From: Prostheceraeus crozeri
Lineage: Eukaryota > Platyhelminthes > Polycladida > Euryleptidae
Length of the DNA stretch: 64,000 nucleotides
Direction of reading: 5' to 3'
Assembly (NCBI GenBank): GCA_907163375.1
Contig: CAJQUW010011025.1
Span: 17,982-81,981 of the forward strand
Shown: piece after piece, positions 43,861-56,600 of the stretch
Layout of the letters: every line of letters begins with the position of its first letter
Numbering within the stretch: position 1 is the stretch's first letter
Notes under the pieces: model-generated
The model's database searches: none
The model's input: the letters and a program-made list of their open reading frames with translations, nothing else
What the model was told of the DNA's origin: nothing
Translations under genes and position numbers: made by a program

Positions 43861-45920
43861 CATAGACTCCCAGATATGTAATGTAGTGGACTGATCACAG
43901 AAGCAATGTGCGCGTGCGTCTTGTAGATCATAGGATCGCTGTTTATTGCATGATGAAAATTCAACTTTCTATGACAGATTTGCATGTAACATGTTCCATG
44001 GTAAGCTAAGTATAAATTATACGTAGATTTCCATAAATCAAATGCTGTACTGGTGAATTTCAAACAGCTTTTGCACTTTCTTAGAAAGTTTTTGGACACT
44101 TACTGCACTTGAATAGCGAATCGTCAAAATACCAATAACGATCAGTAATTCCTATCTTCACTTGCTTTGCGAACAACAGAAATGCCTATACTTGTTGTGT
44201 TCCAAAATGCACATCAGGATATCAATCAAAAACGGTAGCCAGAAATACCTTTCCACAAATTGCCTGCTGACGTTGAGTGACTTGGTCTATGGACTCGTCG
44301 TATACGTATAGATCTAACTTTATGCCAAATGATGGTCATCGAGCGTGCTCTAATAAATTCGGAGAATCTGATTGTAAAACCGTGAGTCTTGATGGAAATA
44401 AGAGACGAAAGCGTGTGCATGACGAACTGCAACGGAGTTATCTTAAGTAATCTGTGCATCCACTAATATTTCCTCATTTACTATCCTACTTTTCAAGTGA
44501 GCCCACAAGAAAGAGGGACAGTAATGCAACTTCATCTGCAAGATCGACAGCTGAACATGATCGGTTATCACAGCAAATGTGTCAAATATCTGACATGGGG
44601 AGCTTCCAAACAGATAATGAGACTAACTCCCCAATATTCTCATAGTGGAGATTGTTACAGATATTGAACGATACATGCAAGAAAGCCATTCTACTGAACG
44701 CAGGTATGAAATGCTACAAAGTGATACCATACTTTGTATAGTCAACTATAAAGTCACTGCTTCACGCCTGTGCATCTCTACTTGTATCTGCAACTGAAGA
44801 GAATTTGAACTTTGCTGTTGCTCAAGATAGATGTGACATTGACCACAACTGTTTATTTCACTGTATGCAATTCCCCAAGAAGTTGATCCGCTACTCTGAT
44901 TTAGAGAACTTTATGAGCAACTACACGGTCGATTCATGTACTACTGTATCTTTTTGTCACGACATTGAAAATTATGTAGAAAAGTATGCTCCAATAACTG
45001 AAATTCAACAATACAAGTACATGCAGTTTCTTAACTGAGCAGCTAACCTAAGTTGATACACATGCCAATGCACGTCGTTAATCGAACAGCTGCTTAATCA
45101 ATTAATTGCTGAGGGAATCCACCAGTTCATCATGCTATAGATCATTAGTAGAACCAGAATGCTTGACTCTTCCATCCATTGGAATTCTTTATCGTCTTTC
45201 TGGATTTCAGAAAGATGACACCACAATTCACGAATATCTTCTGAGACGACGTGGTGCACTATGAGATGCAGATTCTAATGTTCTTCTTATTTTCGATGAA
45301 GTATGCGTGTTTCAGTGTCCTGATTATCAAAATGGCCACTTTCATGGTCTGACAGCTGAGGAAAATTCACCCGCATCCACAGTTTTGGTGTATTTGATCT
45401 CATGTTTCCATCGTATAGTGATGTGGTTACCATGATTCTGTATTCTCGATTGGCAACAGAAATATTTCAATCGTCATGTGTAGAAGTATACTATCTTCTC
45501 ACAACCACCTCCTTCAACATCATCGATGTTTGTTCCGATAATCATGCCGTAAATCGAAGTTTTTTACACTTTCGGGAAACGGTGTATTGAAGTCGTAAGT
45601 CCAATGTCTAACAATTTCTGAAAAATTTGTTTTTCTAATGATTGAAACCACACATACACTGAAAATGTTTATAATAACTTTCAAAGTGGAAATAGCTTCA
45701 TGTTTCCTATGAAGACGGGTTCCTTCAAGCTGGTTTTAGTCATATAAAACAGCATTATTAAACTCAATGACAACTTGATCGCCAAAATAATATTAATTAT
45801 TAGTCTATTTCATTTGGTTTTCCCTTGAAACGAATATTTACCATGATATCGAGCGATCATATGATGCACAGTAGATGATTCTGTAATCAGTCCACTACAT
45901 TATATATTTAGGAGTCTATG
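43861..45920 (+). mobile_element. P element with inverted ends and 8-bp target duplication
   Basis: Terminal inverted repeats CATAGACTCC... at 43,861-43,899 and ...GGAGTCTATG ending at 45,920 match over about 39 bp with a few differences (inner part AATGTAGTGGACTGAT). The flanking octamers TTCATATC (43,853-43,860) and TTCTTATC (45,921-45,928) agree at seven of eight positions, the target duplication length of P elements. The interior encodes a degraded THAP-domain transposase on the plus strand. Total length 2,060 bp. Confidence 0.9.
44182..45590 (+). pseudogene. P-element transposase, THAP9-like, degraded
   Basis: The N-terminal THAP zinc finger shows TCCVPKCTSGYQSKT (the Cys pair of the C2CH set) and, after a frame change and missing residues, ACSNKFGESD where the family has C-S-x-H-F; here the zinc His is Lys. 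The finger ends with HPLIFPHLLSYFS (normally AVPTIFP). A coiled segment follows. The RNase H-like catalytic region is recognisable as CLTLPSIGILYRLSGFQ, then NVLLIFDEVCVFQ with HFHGLTAEENSPA, and a last block SYSDVVTMILYSRL and VCSDNHAVNRSFLHF, the D-N-x-x-N-R motif region. Several stops and frame changes separate these blocks, so no active enzyme is made. Intact relatives bind element ends through THAP and cut with 8-bp staggered insertion. Confidence 0.85.
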
Positions 45921-46559
45921 TTCTTATCATAAGAATGCTTATGATCCGATGTTTCATTTGTCGCACGGGTCAACTTCGCTATTCGTCAGCTATAGTCAGT
46001 AGACGCAATAGAACGGAAAATTGAGATTTTACAGAAAACACAAATTATTTAATCAAGTGAATTCCATCATTAGAATCGCTTATCAACATGCTTTCTGATG
46101 CCACAGTTTTTTTGAATATCGAGTGATGTCAGGTGTCAGTGCACGATAGAAAAGATCTGTATTATTTGCCTGCATCATCATGCATCGCTCGTCAAAACTT
46201 CGACCGTGAGATTTCTGGTGTGCATAGGACAAAGGCGTGCTTTCATACTCAAAGCCACACTGCTTCAATGTTGGTATGGATTCCAAAATCAAAGTAAATC
46301 TCAGTTCCATAAGTAAAGATGCATTCATTGCGGAGGAAAACTATTTGTCTTCTTCAACCGAACATGTCTCGGAAATTTTGTATTTCCATCATCAGCGGTA
46401 CATGCAAATAGCGTAAAATGAAAATAAAAGTTAATTTATACTAAAATCAGGTAAAATGAAGTCTGAAGTCAAGTACTGTTCAAAGTTACTGCGTAGAAGA
46501 GTGAGGTCAGAGAGAGAATTTACAATCCGAGATACAATGGTAATTATCTATTCCGTTCA
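45921..46559. other. No gene seen
   Basis: AT-rich spacer between the P element and the second Penelope-like element; the minus-strand frame 46,083-46,328 has no recognisable domain. Confidence 0.45.
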
Positions 46560-48880
46560 TTTGACATTACACTTTGATTCTCTTTAATGAATACAGATTC
46601 AAGAATTATAGGGCATTTACAATAGCCGAGAACCGAAAAAGTTTCGGACTGTGGGTATGTTCGTGCATAGAAATTTCTGTCGGACATGGATAGTCTTTAA
46701 GATGTTCGCTTATTCGAGTAGCAAGGTGCTTTTTAGTGGCCCTGATGTACCGCATTTGACAGAGGTCACAACTGTATAAATAAGAGAGGTTAGATTTCAA
46801 ATATTCGAAATGCGATCATTGTTGCGGCAATAATTTTGCAATTTATTAATTTTGAAGATAGGCCGAACTTCGACGTTCTCAGGGAGCTTGCAATTTATTT
46901 CATGCGACGCTTGAGGTTTAAAAAATTATTTTCAATAAAAGGAATAGACCAATATATAATCCGTTCATCAAAGTTGCTAGTTTCACTGTTCTGTTCGAAG
47001 TTTTCTTCCACTTTCATAAGAGTTCGATTAATCAGGTGATCAGGAAAGCCATTTTTCTTGGAAATGCTGGTGATAGTTTTGACAGCCTCTTGAAAATTGC
47101 TCTCATTGGAGCAAATTTTCCGAGCACGAGACAAAAGAGAGCGCATAGCAGCAAGTTCGTAATGAAGAGGCACATATGCCGATATCGGCATATCACCAGT
47201 ATTCGTTTCTTTTATATGCAATCGCACGTCACACCATCATCAAATCACTTTAACGGCCGCATCAAGGGAAACTGAACTGTCGAGACCACGTTCCATCGTG
47301 AACTGCATATTGCAGTCAATTGAGTTGATCCATTTAAAAAAATCAGTGGCATCCTCATCATTCTTGAATGCCTGGAAGCAATCATCAACGTATCTAATAT
47401 AGAGATCCGGCTTTTTCCCGGTAAAAGAGGAAAAGTGGCTTTCAATATAATCCAAAGTGAAGGCAGCCAATTTTGACCCCATGGACATGCATTCCAATTG
47501 GGTAAAATGTTGGTCATTAAACGAGAAAAGTATGTTGGTACAAGCGAGTTGCAACAACTTTCTCAAAGCCATAGAACTGATAGGACACTGATCCAAGTCT
47601 ACCACTGACAAGATGTAATCGATCGTTTTCTTCACAGTTATGTTCGTAAAGACATTGACAACATCAAAACTGCAAAGTTTGCAGTTTTTGATTGCCGATG
47701 GAGATAGGATATTTAATTTTTCCACAAAGGCAAATGTGTCTTTGATACTAAACCGATCAGGAATATGCTGCTTCAATGAAGTATCCAACCAGCCTGAGAG
47801 ATTGGACAAATATGGGTTGCGCATATTCAATGTAAGGCGGTGAGGAGGATTGTCCTTATCTTTATGTACATTCGGAAGACCGTAGAGGCGGGCGGGATAC
47901 GATCCCACTGCCTTGATCTCACTTACAATTTGGTCATCAATCAACTTTTTCGTCTTCAAATTCTTCAGCTTTCTATTGAAGCGCTCTTCATCCAAGATGA
48001 AAGGATCTTTTTTAGACCCTCTGTCAGGTCTATAAGTTTTGAATTTTGACGAGACATCCAGCATATTGGAAATTTTCTCATAACAATCAATACGGTTTTG
48101 AATAAAGACACCGTTTCCTTTATCAAAACGATAAATAACAATACCTTCACGCTTCGTGATATTACGAAGGTTGCTCAAATATTTCCTCCACTTTTTAGGA
48201 AAGATGTTTTTTCCAAAAAAAATTGAATGTAGACCGAAACTTCGCAATAAGGTCATCGTCAACGGACTGCTCATCAATACGCTTCAGCTAATGGAGAACA
48301 CCTTCAGCTTCGGCCTTAATTTGATTCATCTGAAGCTTAGAGTGCGGAAAAGACATAGACATGCCCAACGCGAGCAAGTCCTGCTCATCCTTAGCCAAAC
48401 TCACTGAAGACAAATTGATGACTGATGCACAAGGAGCCTTAAAGTCTTCAGCAATTTGCAGAGAAGACTTGTGACCTTTCTTCTCCAAATTTTTCAGCTT
48501 TTTGGAATGAATTTTTTCAGTGCGGTACTTCATCTTGCGACTCAGATACTCAGTGAAATCTCTGATCAATGTCCTTTCAATATCACTAAACTGACTAAGT
48601 TTCTCATGGTAAGTGGAAGACTTTACCTTCAAATCTGTGGTGGCATCACTGATTTCTTTGCGCAAAGCCCTCGCCTGGGAGTCTTTCACAAGATAAGACG
48701 AAGACTTCAACGCTTTCGGGATCTTGAATTGGAGAAATCGTGGAGTAAATTCTCTCTCTTGGCACTCTTTCAGGAATTTCAGACGCAGATCTGTTTTCAC
48801 ACGCTTGTTGCTGAACTTCAGCAATTGGATATGTTGTCAAGTATCTATTCATCCTAGAAATAGATCACATAGCATTGGGG
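46560..48880 (-). mobile_element. Penelope-like element 2, nearly full-length coding region
   Basis: On the minus strand the region carries in order an N-terminal domain, the reverse transcriptase, the connecting region and a GIY-YIG nuclease of a canonical Penelope-type element, with only a handful of breaks. No terminal repeats were found on either side. It is a different lineage from the element at 38.6 kb: the RT motifs (SFDVVNVFTNI, GSKLAAFTLDYIE, IRYVDDCF) differ throughout. Confidence 0.85.
46606..48824 (-). pseudogene. Penelope-type reverse transcriptase and GIY-YIG endonuclease (fossil)
   Basis: From 48,824 downward: the N-terminal region (KFLKECQEREFTPRFLQFKI ... VINLSSVSLAKDEQDLLALG), which is conserved in canonical elements. 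Then the reverse transcriptase frame 48,277-47,240, with YRFDKGNGVFI, YGLPNVHKDKD, the first catalytic Asp in SFDVVNVFTNI, GSKLAAFTLDYIE and the catalytic pair in YIRYVDDCF. Then a connecting segment (YVPLHYELAAMRSLLSRA, NGFPDHLI) and a nuclease piece (YSCDLCQMRYI ... HLATRISEHLKDY). The protein would nick DNA and copy element RNA there. The copy is broken in a few places and reads as an old but largely complete fossil. Confidence 0.88.
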
Positions 48881-49477
48881 TGCTTCAAATACTTCAGATT
48901 TTGCTCTGATGACGAAGGCATCCAGGGACAGAATTGTGAAGATGGAAAATGAAAAACCTGCCTACTCGGTTCGACACACACATCGAAACACTAAACTAGG
49001 CAATACTAGTTTGTCTACTTTTGAATAAAATCTAAAGAAGCTTCGAGAAGGACAAATCTGCGGTTTAAAAAACGTAGCACAGAAACCTAGCGTAGGCAAA
49101 AAAACTATCGCCATTAGCACATTTAAACTAAAATAGCGCAGCGGTGGTCACTATGGCACGGAGCCTTTCTTCAATATGGCCTAGCTGTTATTTATCCCAC
49201 TCTTGCTCTTTTTGTGCTGAATGCTTAGCAAAAATCCAGAGTGTACCTATTTTGAAATTCCTAGGTTTGACCCGGCCAATGTTAGAACCAAAATTTCCCA
49301 GACGCACAACGAACACTCGATCTGCTGTGCACAAAGTTGTTCGATAACTGAACTATATGCACGATCGAAGCAATATCAAATGCAATGGAGCGCATTGGTT
49401 TCTTGGCTAGACGTTAACCAAGCTTTGCTTAACTTTTAAAATAACCTCTCATTATATGGTCTCATCTGAGCATTTGT
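48881..49477. other. Unassigned stretch
   Basis: No gene seen. 49,170-49,204 (GGCCTAGCTGTTATTTATCC) is similar to 58,577-58,610, so part is dispersed repeat. Confidence 0.4.
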
Positions 49478-49668
49478 GGTCTCTGTGGCACAGGGGTTAA
49501 GTGCTTGGCCTAGCGATCCTTTGGTCCAGATGTCGAGCCACGAAGGTGTCATGGGAAGTCGTCAGGAAGAGTATCCGGACTAAAAGATCACAACGCTCCA
49601 GATGAAAGTCTGACTATGTCAGCACCGTCCAATCCCCCCAGTAAGGGGGATAAGTAACATTAAACCAT
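49478..49668 (+). mobile_element. tRNA-derived SINE, copy 4, near full length
   Basis: GGTCTCTGTGGCACAGGGG (box A), GATGTCGAGCCACGAAG, GTCAGGAAGAGTATCCGGAC and GTCAGCACCGTCCAATCCCC, ending in a GTAACATTAAACCATCA-like tail. Closest to copy 1. Confidence 0.85.
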
Positions 49669-51544
49669 CATTTTTCATGAGCATGGTGACTGAGATTGCT
49701 TCAGTTGTCACCTTTAGAGGTGCACTGAGAATTTCGACATCACAAGAGCATCGGTTGTTTTGGAAAGCTGATTCTGGAAGCCCCTTCTCCGAGAAAATGT
49801 GTGCATTATCACAAAGCGCGGAGATCTTTGGATGTCAAAAGGGCCGAGATGACTGTAGCATGAAAAGAGAGGTTCTCTGATTACCCTTGAAATGAAACAA
49901 CTATAATGAATACCGTTCAAGTCGTCCTGCCGTAGGAAAAACCACTTAATAGTAGTTTTGTGAATTCTACAGGAGAACCATTTTTCGAAAAATTATCCGC
50001 AAAGTGACCAGCAAAGCAACACCAGCATTGCCACTAATGCTGCACATGTCAACGTGATACATGAAGCATAAATGATGACATCATCATGGTTTCGTCTGCT
50101 TAAGTTGCTTTGCGTTTGTAAATTGCATGTCCTCATCAACGAAGAGCATTCATTTCCGAACGCAACGCTTTACATGCTTCAGAAAAAACACCAAATCTGT
50201 CAAAGACATAAATTTTTAAACAAGAATGATGAGTTGTGCAACAGACTTAATGAGGATCGCATAATTCCGACACAGAAATCCTGTCAGTTTTAACGCGTCA
50301 GTTTTAACGCATCAGCGAGACTAACTTTCGGAGAATTTCCTGCTATTTCGCACAGCTATTTCCGCGGTTAACAGTTTCTTTTGGATTGGATCCACTTTTT
50401 CATTGGTCAGCCCTGTGCATCGAAACCGACACTCACGTGTATTGCTGGAGACAAGTTTCTCCTGCAAATATTTTGCAGACGTACCTGATGGATTCCTCTA
50501 CTAGACAGTTGAACCCTCCAAATTCAACGAAGAAATCCTTTGATAACTTTCAACATGTCATTGTGAAGATACCGGTATGTAATGACTGGTTGAATGAATA
50601 GCAGAATGGCGGAACGTACATTTTTCAGAAAACACAATGCTGTGGTTGTTCCGTGTGAAAGTGAAGTGCGTTAAGAATTCCATAAAGTCAAAGGAAAGTA
50701 CTCTAACGAACCACAGTGCGGTCTCTAATATTGGACTCTTCACCGTTTGCTGCACTATAAAAAGTTCACATTCAGCAGTCGTAAATTAGGACTTACCAAC
50801 TCCGATTTCACTCCGAGTTCACCAAACTTCACAAATGATCGGAACAAGGATTAAAGAGCATGACCCACTTTTCTGCTATCAAAAAGCATTTCATTTCTGA
50901 TCATGCTGGTGATTCCATAATGATGATATTCGAATCGCAAACCGCCAGCATCTCTACATTCCTCACAACGTAAGATTAGGCTTCGAAAAATTTCTTAGCA
51001 CAATTGATTCTTGCAACTCAAGTCTGCAAATGCTGGTCGAATTAATTGCCCGAGATCATCAACATTCCATGGCTTTTTCAAGAAGATAGATTGCTCAATA
51101 ATTCTCCAGGTAGCGAAATCCATGGGCGTCCATATTCTCAAGAGGACTAAAAACATTTAATTGATAGATGGATAAATATAAAATTTAATTTAATATCTGT
51201 AGGAAAGAGATCCCTGATTTTTAATATACTGATCTCACCAATGCAACTCAAACAGAGATATTTTCCAACAAGTGCATTGCTGAAGGCTTCCAGCAGGATG
51301 TTGGGCCTACATTCCTCACCGTAATTTCCAAATGAAGCCTCACTCCCAATCTTTGTTTACACCAGAATGTGCAGCTGCAACCTGCCAGCGTGACCACCTT
51401 TTCCATAAGTACAGACGTGACAGCACCGCTGGCAATCTTGAATTGCACAAGACCGCACGAAGAAATTGCAAGAAAACCATGCATTAGGCCACAAGCCGTT
51501 ACGCTTTGTATATACGGAAATTCATTGCTACCCAAAAGCTTGTC
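49669..51544. other. No gene recognised in 1.9 kb
   Basis: Short frames occur on both strands. 51,260-51,540 is slightly richer in GC with a minus-strand frame (CGLVQFKIASGAVTSVLMEK), but has no confident splice sites or family. Confidence 0.4.
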
Positions 51545-51845
51545 TCTAAGCAGACTTGTGTTGTAATTGTAGTTGTCATTACAATTACGTATTTGCAATT
51601 GCAACTACTGCAATTAGCAATCGCAATCAATTACATTTTTAGACATTTAATTGAGAAGCAATTGCAATTAATTTTCAGTCATATTCATTCCGCACGCAGC
51701 TTAAATTACTTGACTCTCTTCGCAAATAATGCTCTACCAGACTTAGATGTGTACCAGGTGTACAACTGCCGGTACTTTTTTCAAAGAGATATATAAAGAA
51801 ACATATTTGCAAAATCTAAATTAAGCCTAACTGCCGGTTCCCCCT
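51545..51845. repeat. AT-rich dispersed repeat, copy 2
   Basis: The GTAATTG/CAATTGC-rich block and, 90 bp on, GATGTGTACC ... CTAAATTAAG ... ACTGCCGGTT match the order seen at 24,070-24,840, but without the 59-bp tandem duplication and with a shorter middle. Confidence 0.65.
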
Positions 51846-51932
51846 TATCTTTATTGCCATTCTATATCTTATTGCTATTGCTTTTCTCCCTATCTCATTT
51901 GCCAAGACATTTTTTTTATCTTTTTTTATTCT

Positions 51933-53367
51933 ATGTCAATGAACTCAGCAGACAAAGCCGAGCTTTCACCACTGAACGGAGGTAGAACTCCACCTCCAAG
52001 TGATCTTCCTTCTTGTTGGAAAGTAGCTTTCGTGGCTTCAGTTCCAAAGAAAGGTTTTGACTCATCTCTTCCATCCAATTACCGTCCTATCAGCCTGCCT
52101 CCAATTACTGGCAAGATTTTTGAAGCAGTGATTAACCAACATATTGTTAACTTTCTTGAAATCCAGAACCTTCTATCAGAAGGACAGTGGGGCTTCAGGC
52201 ACTCTCGATCAACTGCAGATCTTCTTTCATACGTCACTGAACATGTGAGTCGTGTCCTTGACAGACAAGGTGAGACGAGATCAGTTGCCCTGGATATTTC
52301 CAAAGTCTGGCATCAGGGACTCTTTAGGAAGATTAAGTCTTATGGAGTTACTAATCAACTCCACAAACTTTTTGATTCTTTTATTAGTGGCCGGCAGATA
52401 TCTGTAGTCTTAGATGACCAAAAGTTTTCCAGCAAGGTTGTCAATGCAGGAGTTCCTCAAGGGTCAATTTTGGGACCCACTCTTTTTCTGTTGTAAATCA
52501 ATGACCTCCTGGACTGCTAGTGAGTAAATTGGTGATGTAAGCAGATGACACGAAACTCTTCAATTCCAATGAGCGACTAGCTAAAAACACTCACCAACGT
52601 CAGCGGTTATGCGACGTTCTTGAAGACTTACGCAGGGTCTACGAATGGGCGCCAAATGGCTTGTTTCCTTCAATCCTTCAAAAACTTCGAGTATTTTGCA
52701 CTCAGGACTCAAAGGAGATGATGATGCATAGCATTAAGATGCAAGATACAGGATCAGAGAACAAGATTGCATCTCCCCCACTGGATTGGTGGTCACGAAA
52801 GACTTTTCATGGAGACCGCACATCCAGTCCATCAATTCAGCAGCTCAACGTATTGGTAGTCTCTATCGTGCCAGCACCTATCTTCCCCCACAAACAGTCT
52901 GCTATCTTTAAAAGTCCACTATTCGTCCTCTGATGGAGTATCGTTGTCATCTGTGGGTCGGCGCCCCACAAACGCATCTTAACCTCCTTGAACGAGATGA
53001 GAAACGTGTCAAGAATCTTATGGATGAAAAATTTGTTATCAAGCTGCAGCCGCTCTCCATCAAACGGGATGTTGCTTCACTCAGTCTCTTCTACAGATAC
53101 TATTTCGATAGAAGCAGCTCTGTAGTAAATAAGTGCGTACCCAAACCTACGATCTTCTCCAGAAGCACACGCAGAGCTAATGTACTCACATGCTATCATG
53201 TGAGCTTAGAACGCAGACGCACTGTGAGCCGCTTGAAAAGCACTTTTGTTCGCACGGTACAGCTTTGGAATCAGCTTCCCCATACCACTTTTCCTGACAA
53301 ATACAATCTTGATACTTTCAAGAGGCGTACGAACAGGTTTCTGATGGGGACAGATTCATCAGATTAG
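51933..53367 (+). pseudogene. CR1/Jockey-group LINE reverse transcriptase and C-terminus, degraded
   Basis: Frame 1 (51,933-52,496) has the RT entry region (CWKVAFVASVPKKGF, SNYRPISLPPITGKIFEAVI), GFRHSRSTADLLSY, then VALDISKVWHQGLF, where four residues of the DxSxAFDxVW catalytic motif (the AFDR part) are missing, and GVPQGSILGPTLFLL. An in-frame TAA follows at 52,494-52,496. The catalytic ADDTKLF is still readable near 52,538-52,560. The C-terminal frame (52,933-53,367) has MEYRCHLWVGAP, KRDVASLSLFYRYY and LWNQLPHTTFP, closing normally. No apurinic endonuclease is present upstream, so the copy is 5'-truncated. Confidence 0.88.
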
Positions 53368-53429
53368 AAGATATATAATTTTTCTGTTATTTATTTGAAA
53401 TAGCGCAAATTTACTACTTTTTCATTGAG

Positions 53430-53675
53430 CAACCCTTAGCTTCGTTCATGGATCATAGCTGTGCTAGGGTTGAAAATTCCGTAAAAACAAGATGTTGCAA
53501 TAAGCTGTGGAGACCGGGAGATGAGAACGCAGCACTCTTTAATCGATTGCCATATGAAGAACGTCTATGTGAACTATGCCAATATTCAAAAGTAGAGACT
53601 CTGTATAACTTTATAGCGGAGTGTTCAAGATATCAAAATTTACGGCGAAAGACAGCACGATCCTTGTGTCGCTGA
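53430..53675 (+). pseudogene. LINE C-terminal zinc-knuckle fragment
   Basis: Frame with RLPYEERLCELCQYSKVETL, then AECSRYQNLRRKTARSL. The pattern C-x2-C ... E(T) ... C-x2-Y-x3-R is the C-terminal domain of many non-LTR retrotransposons. It begins only 63 bp after the stop of the CR1-like frame, but belongs to a different LINE type because that frame already ends with its own C-terminus. Confidence 0.55.
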
Positions 53676-56600
53676 GACATTTCAGCTGTGCTTCAGACAT
53701 CAATTGATATGCCAACTGCAAAAATTCTAAAATCCATCGCATACTTTCTTCAGGGAGCCATAAACTTTCGGTTGACTGTTGAAGAAATTTTTATATAATG
53801 AATAATTGAAATCCACCGATAACAGCTTTGAAAATTTTTCTCTCTTTCCGACTTGAGCTTTCGTTGTGACGAACCGCACGCGTGTTTTGAAATGTGCTTT
53901 ATATTTGCTTCACATGCAGGCCTATACCACTGTGGATTGACTTTTTGACAAGTTTCCCACTGCATAATGCAATTGTGTGATTGATGCTTTATAAGATTTT
54001 CAAGATTTAGGGAACACGAACTGCGACATGAAAATGAACTACAATTCAATTGTATTTTCCGGCAGTTGGACTTCACTATAATGAAGCAGTTGGTGAGAAC
54101 ACCATCCGCAAATGAAAAGCATGGTTTACTTGATGCTTCGCTTTACACAATGCAAGCATAGCATTGCATTTATACCAAATAATGGGCTGCATTTCAATAA
54201 AGACTCGTCAAAATCAAGATGAATTAGAGCAAATAGCAAGAAGCGAAAAGTGGAATTGCCACCGACGATGATAGAACTGAAACTCAGGAACATGCCCTAG
54301 TTCTTCCGCTTCCTTCGAACGTACCACATGCATTATGTCTCTAGTCTCCAAAGTTATAGTGTCGAAGTCGAAGGAATCGGACACAAATAGGAAACGCCAA
54401 TTCAAGACTCAACTTTTCACCTCCTTTCTTGAATTCGGCCAAAATAGAGAGGCGCCATTTAGCCTCTGGTGGCCATGGCATAATCGTGTGTGCCAGCCAC
54501 ATTTCCAGTCACACACGTCCCGCTACGCACGTGGCATTCCTTTCATGCTGCATTTAATGGCAATCTAAGGCAGTATTTTTCATGCATAAAGGGAATGCAA
54601 ACTTAAAACTGCCTGCACAACAGAATGAAGAATGAATGAACTAACTTTCAAATATAGGCCCATCAAATATAATTAGTGACCGTTGTCCTGTAAATTGTTT
54701 CATGTGATAGATCAATGAATAATCATTATAGCAGCTCATCAAAGGTCAGGAGGCCTTCACCCTTACATCACAAGCTTGTAGTAAGAGGCATCGGGCATGT
54801 CATTCCTCACGCTTCAAACTAAAGTTTTTATTGTCTTTCCGACTAATGCTTTTTTTGACGGTACGTTTCCAACTGTACTGCCTGACCAAAAATCATCGAT
54901 AACATTAAAAAAAATAAAGAACAAGATGAAATGATGCACAGATGCTTGATTAACCTATTTACTCGTACAAGCAATCTTGAACAAAAGTTATGCATAAAAT
55001 TCTTCTTTAATGCAGTGACTGACTGTAGCATATGACGAGAGATATGACGCAAAGCTCATAAATACCAAGATTATTGAAATAACTTCCAACATTGTCTCTT
55101 GCATATTAGTACAATGTGCCAGTTCAAGGCTGAATGGTCACATCTGCTGCATAGCAAAACAAGGATATAAATGATTCTTGTCAAGTAGGTGTTCAACAAA
55201 ATATGGGAAAGAACCACGCAATCTTAGGCAAGAGAATATTTATCGAAATGCTACAGAAAGGGTGGAAATATGTTGGGCAATAGAGGAACATCCAATCATC
55301 TTTGTCAAAAAGTATATCAAAACCAGATTTTGAAAGTTCGATGTAACAAGAAATTGTTACCGAACAGCTGATTTGCATGGAAAATATATAAGAAACAAAT
55401 TTTCAAAAAATGGATCCAGTTCTATCTGTATTATGTGAATCCATCCAAACAAAACTTCTACGGCAATTCCAGTTGCAGTCATGGCACAAGGAATGAATGT
55501 TTCAACAATTTTTCAAAAACCTAGAATAATGACTCTCTTCCACAGAATGATGACGTTCATTGAGGTCAGGGTGGACGTCAATGGGTGCACTGCAAATTTC
55601 AATCCATGCTTTGAAAGGATTCATCAAGGAACATTGAAGAGTTGAGGCATTAACCACTTATCATATACTCCTGACAAACATATCTGACGAATTTTTCACC
55701 ATTTCATTTGTTAATTTTTTGATATTGTTTTTGATATTGCACATGAGAAGCCGGTCAAATAGCTCGAAGCAACTCCATTTTTCAGTTGAGATGACAATAT
55801 CCTCTCAGCTCATGCCATTGCTCAGGCATTTTTTATTTCAATTAGATATGGGCACTTTATGGTCATCAGCACGTCATGTTTCCAATCTGCACAATTTTCT
55901 CAGCACTCCAGTGATGATTTGCAACCACTTCTTGATATCTAGCTTCAAGCCAGTTGATCAAAAATGTTTGTGAACCTCATCGTAAGTCCCTGTTTTCTTT
56001 TGCACAATCAGCTCTCTTCACCTGAGAAACAATTGCAAATTAGCGTAATAGTGTTAAAATAAAGTCTTTTATAATATCAGTATCATTCTATAATCACGTG
56101 CAAATCGTCAGGTCGGAAACTGATGTTTACAATCACGAATTATTGCCATGATTTTTTTACGATGGATGATTACCTTTCATTTGATATTATTATTATATGT
56201 TGTGTGACTGATCATTACTAGTTCGAAGTTTAAGAAACTCATCTATTCACTCAGATGGAAACTTCATCATTACCTGTCGGTGCTATCTCACAAGTCAATA
56301 TTTTTCCTCAAATTTCACACCATGTTAGGTTTTTTAGGGAACCAAATATTCTTTTTAGGTGAAGAGTTTGGGTGAAACTGCACATGTTACAATGTGGAGA
56401 TGGTCCACGTGAACTCGCCATCAAGCTGTTGACTGAGATGCTAAATCCTATCCGTTGGAAAGAGCATCTACATCTAGAGTATTTCCGTTTCCTATTTAGT
56501 GATTTCAAGGTTTATTGTATTAAGAGGAAGGACATCAAAAATTTCATTAAGTGGCAATTTATTGATGTATATTTCTCAAAACATTTTATGTATTTGCGAT

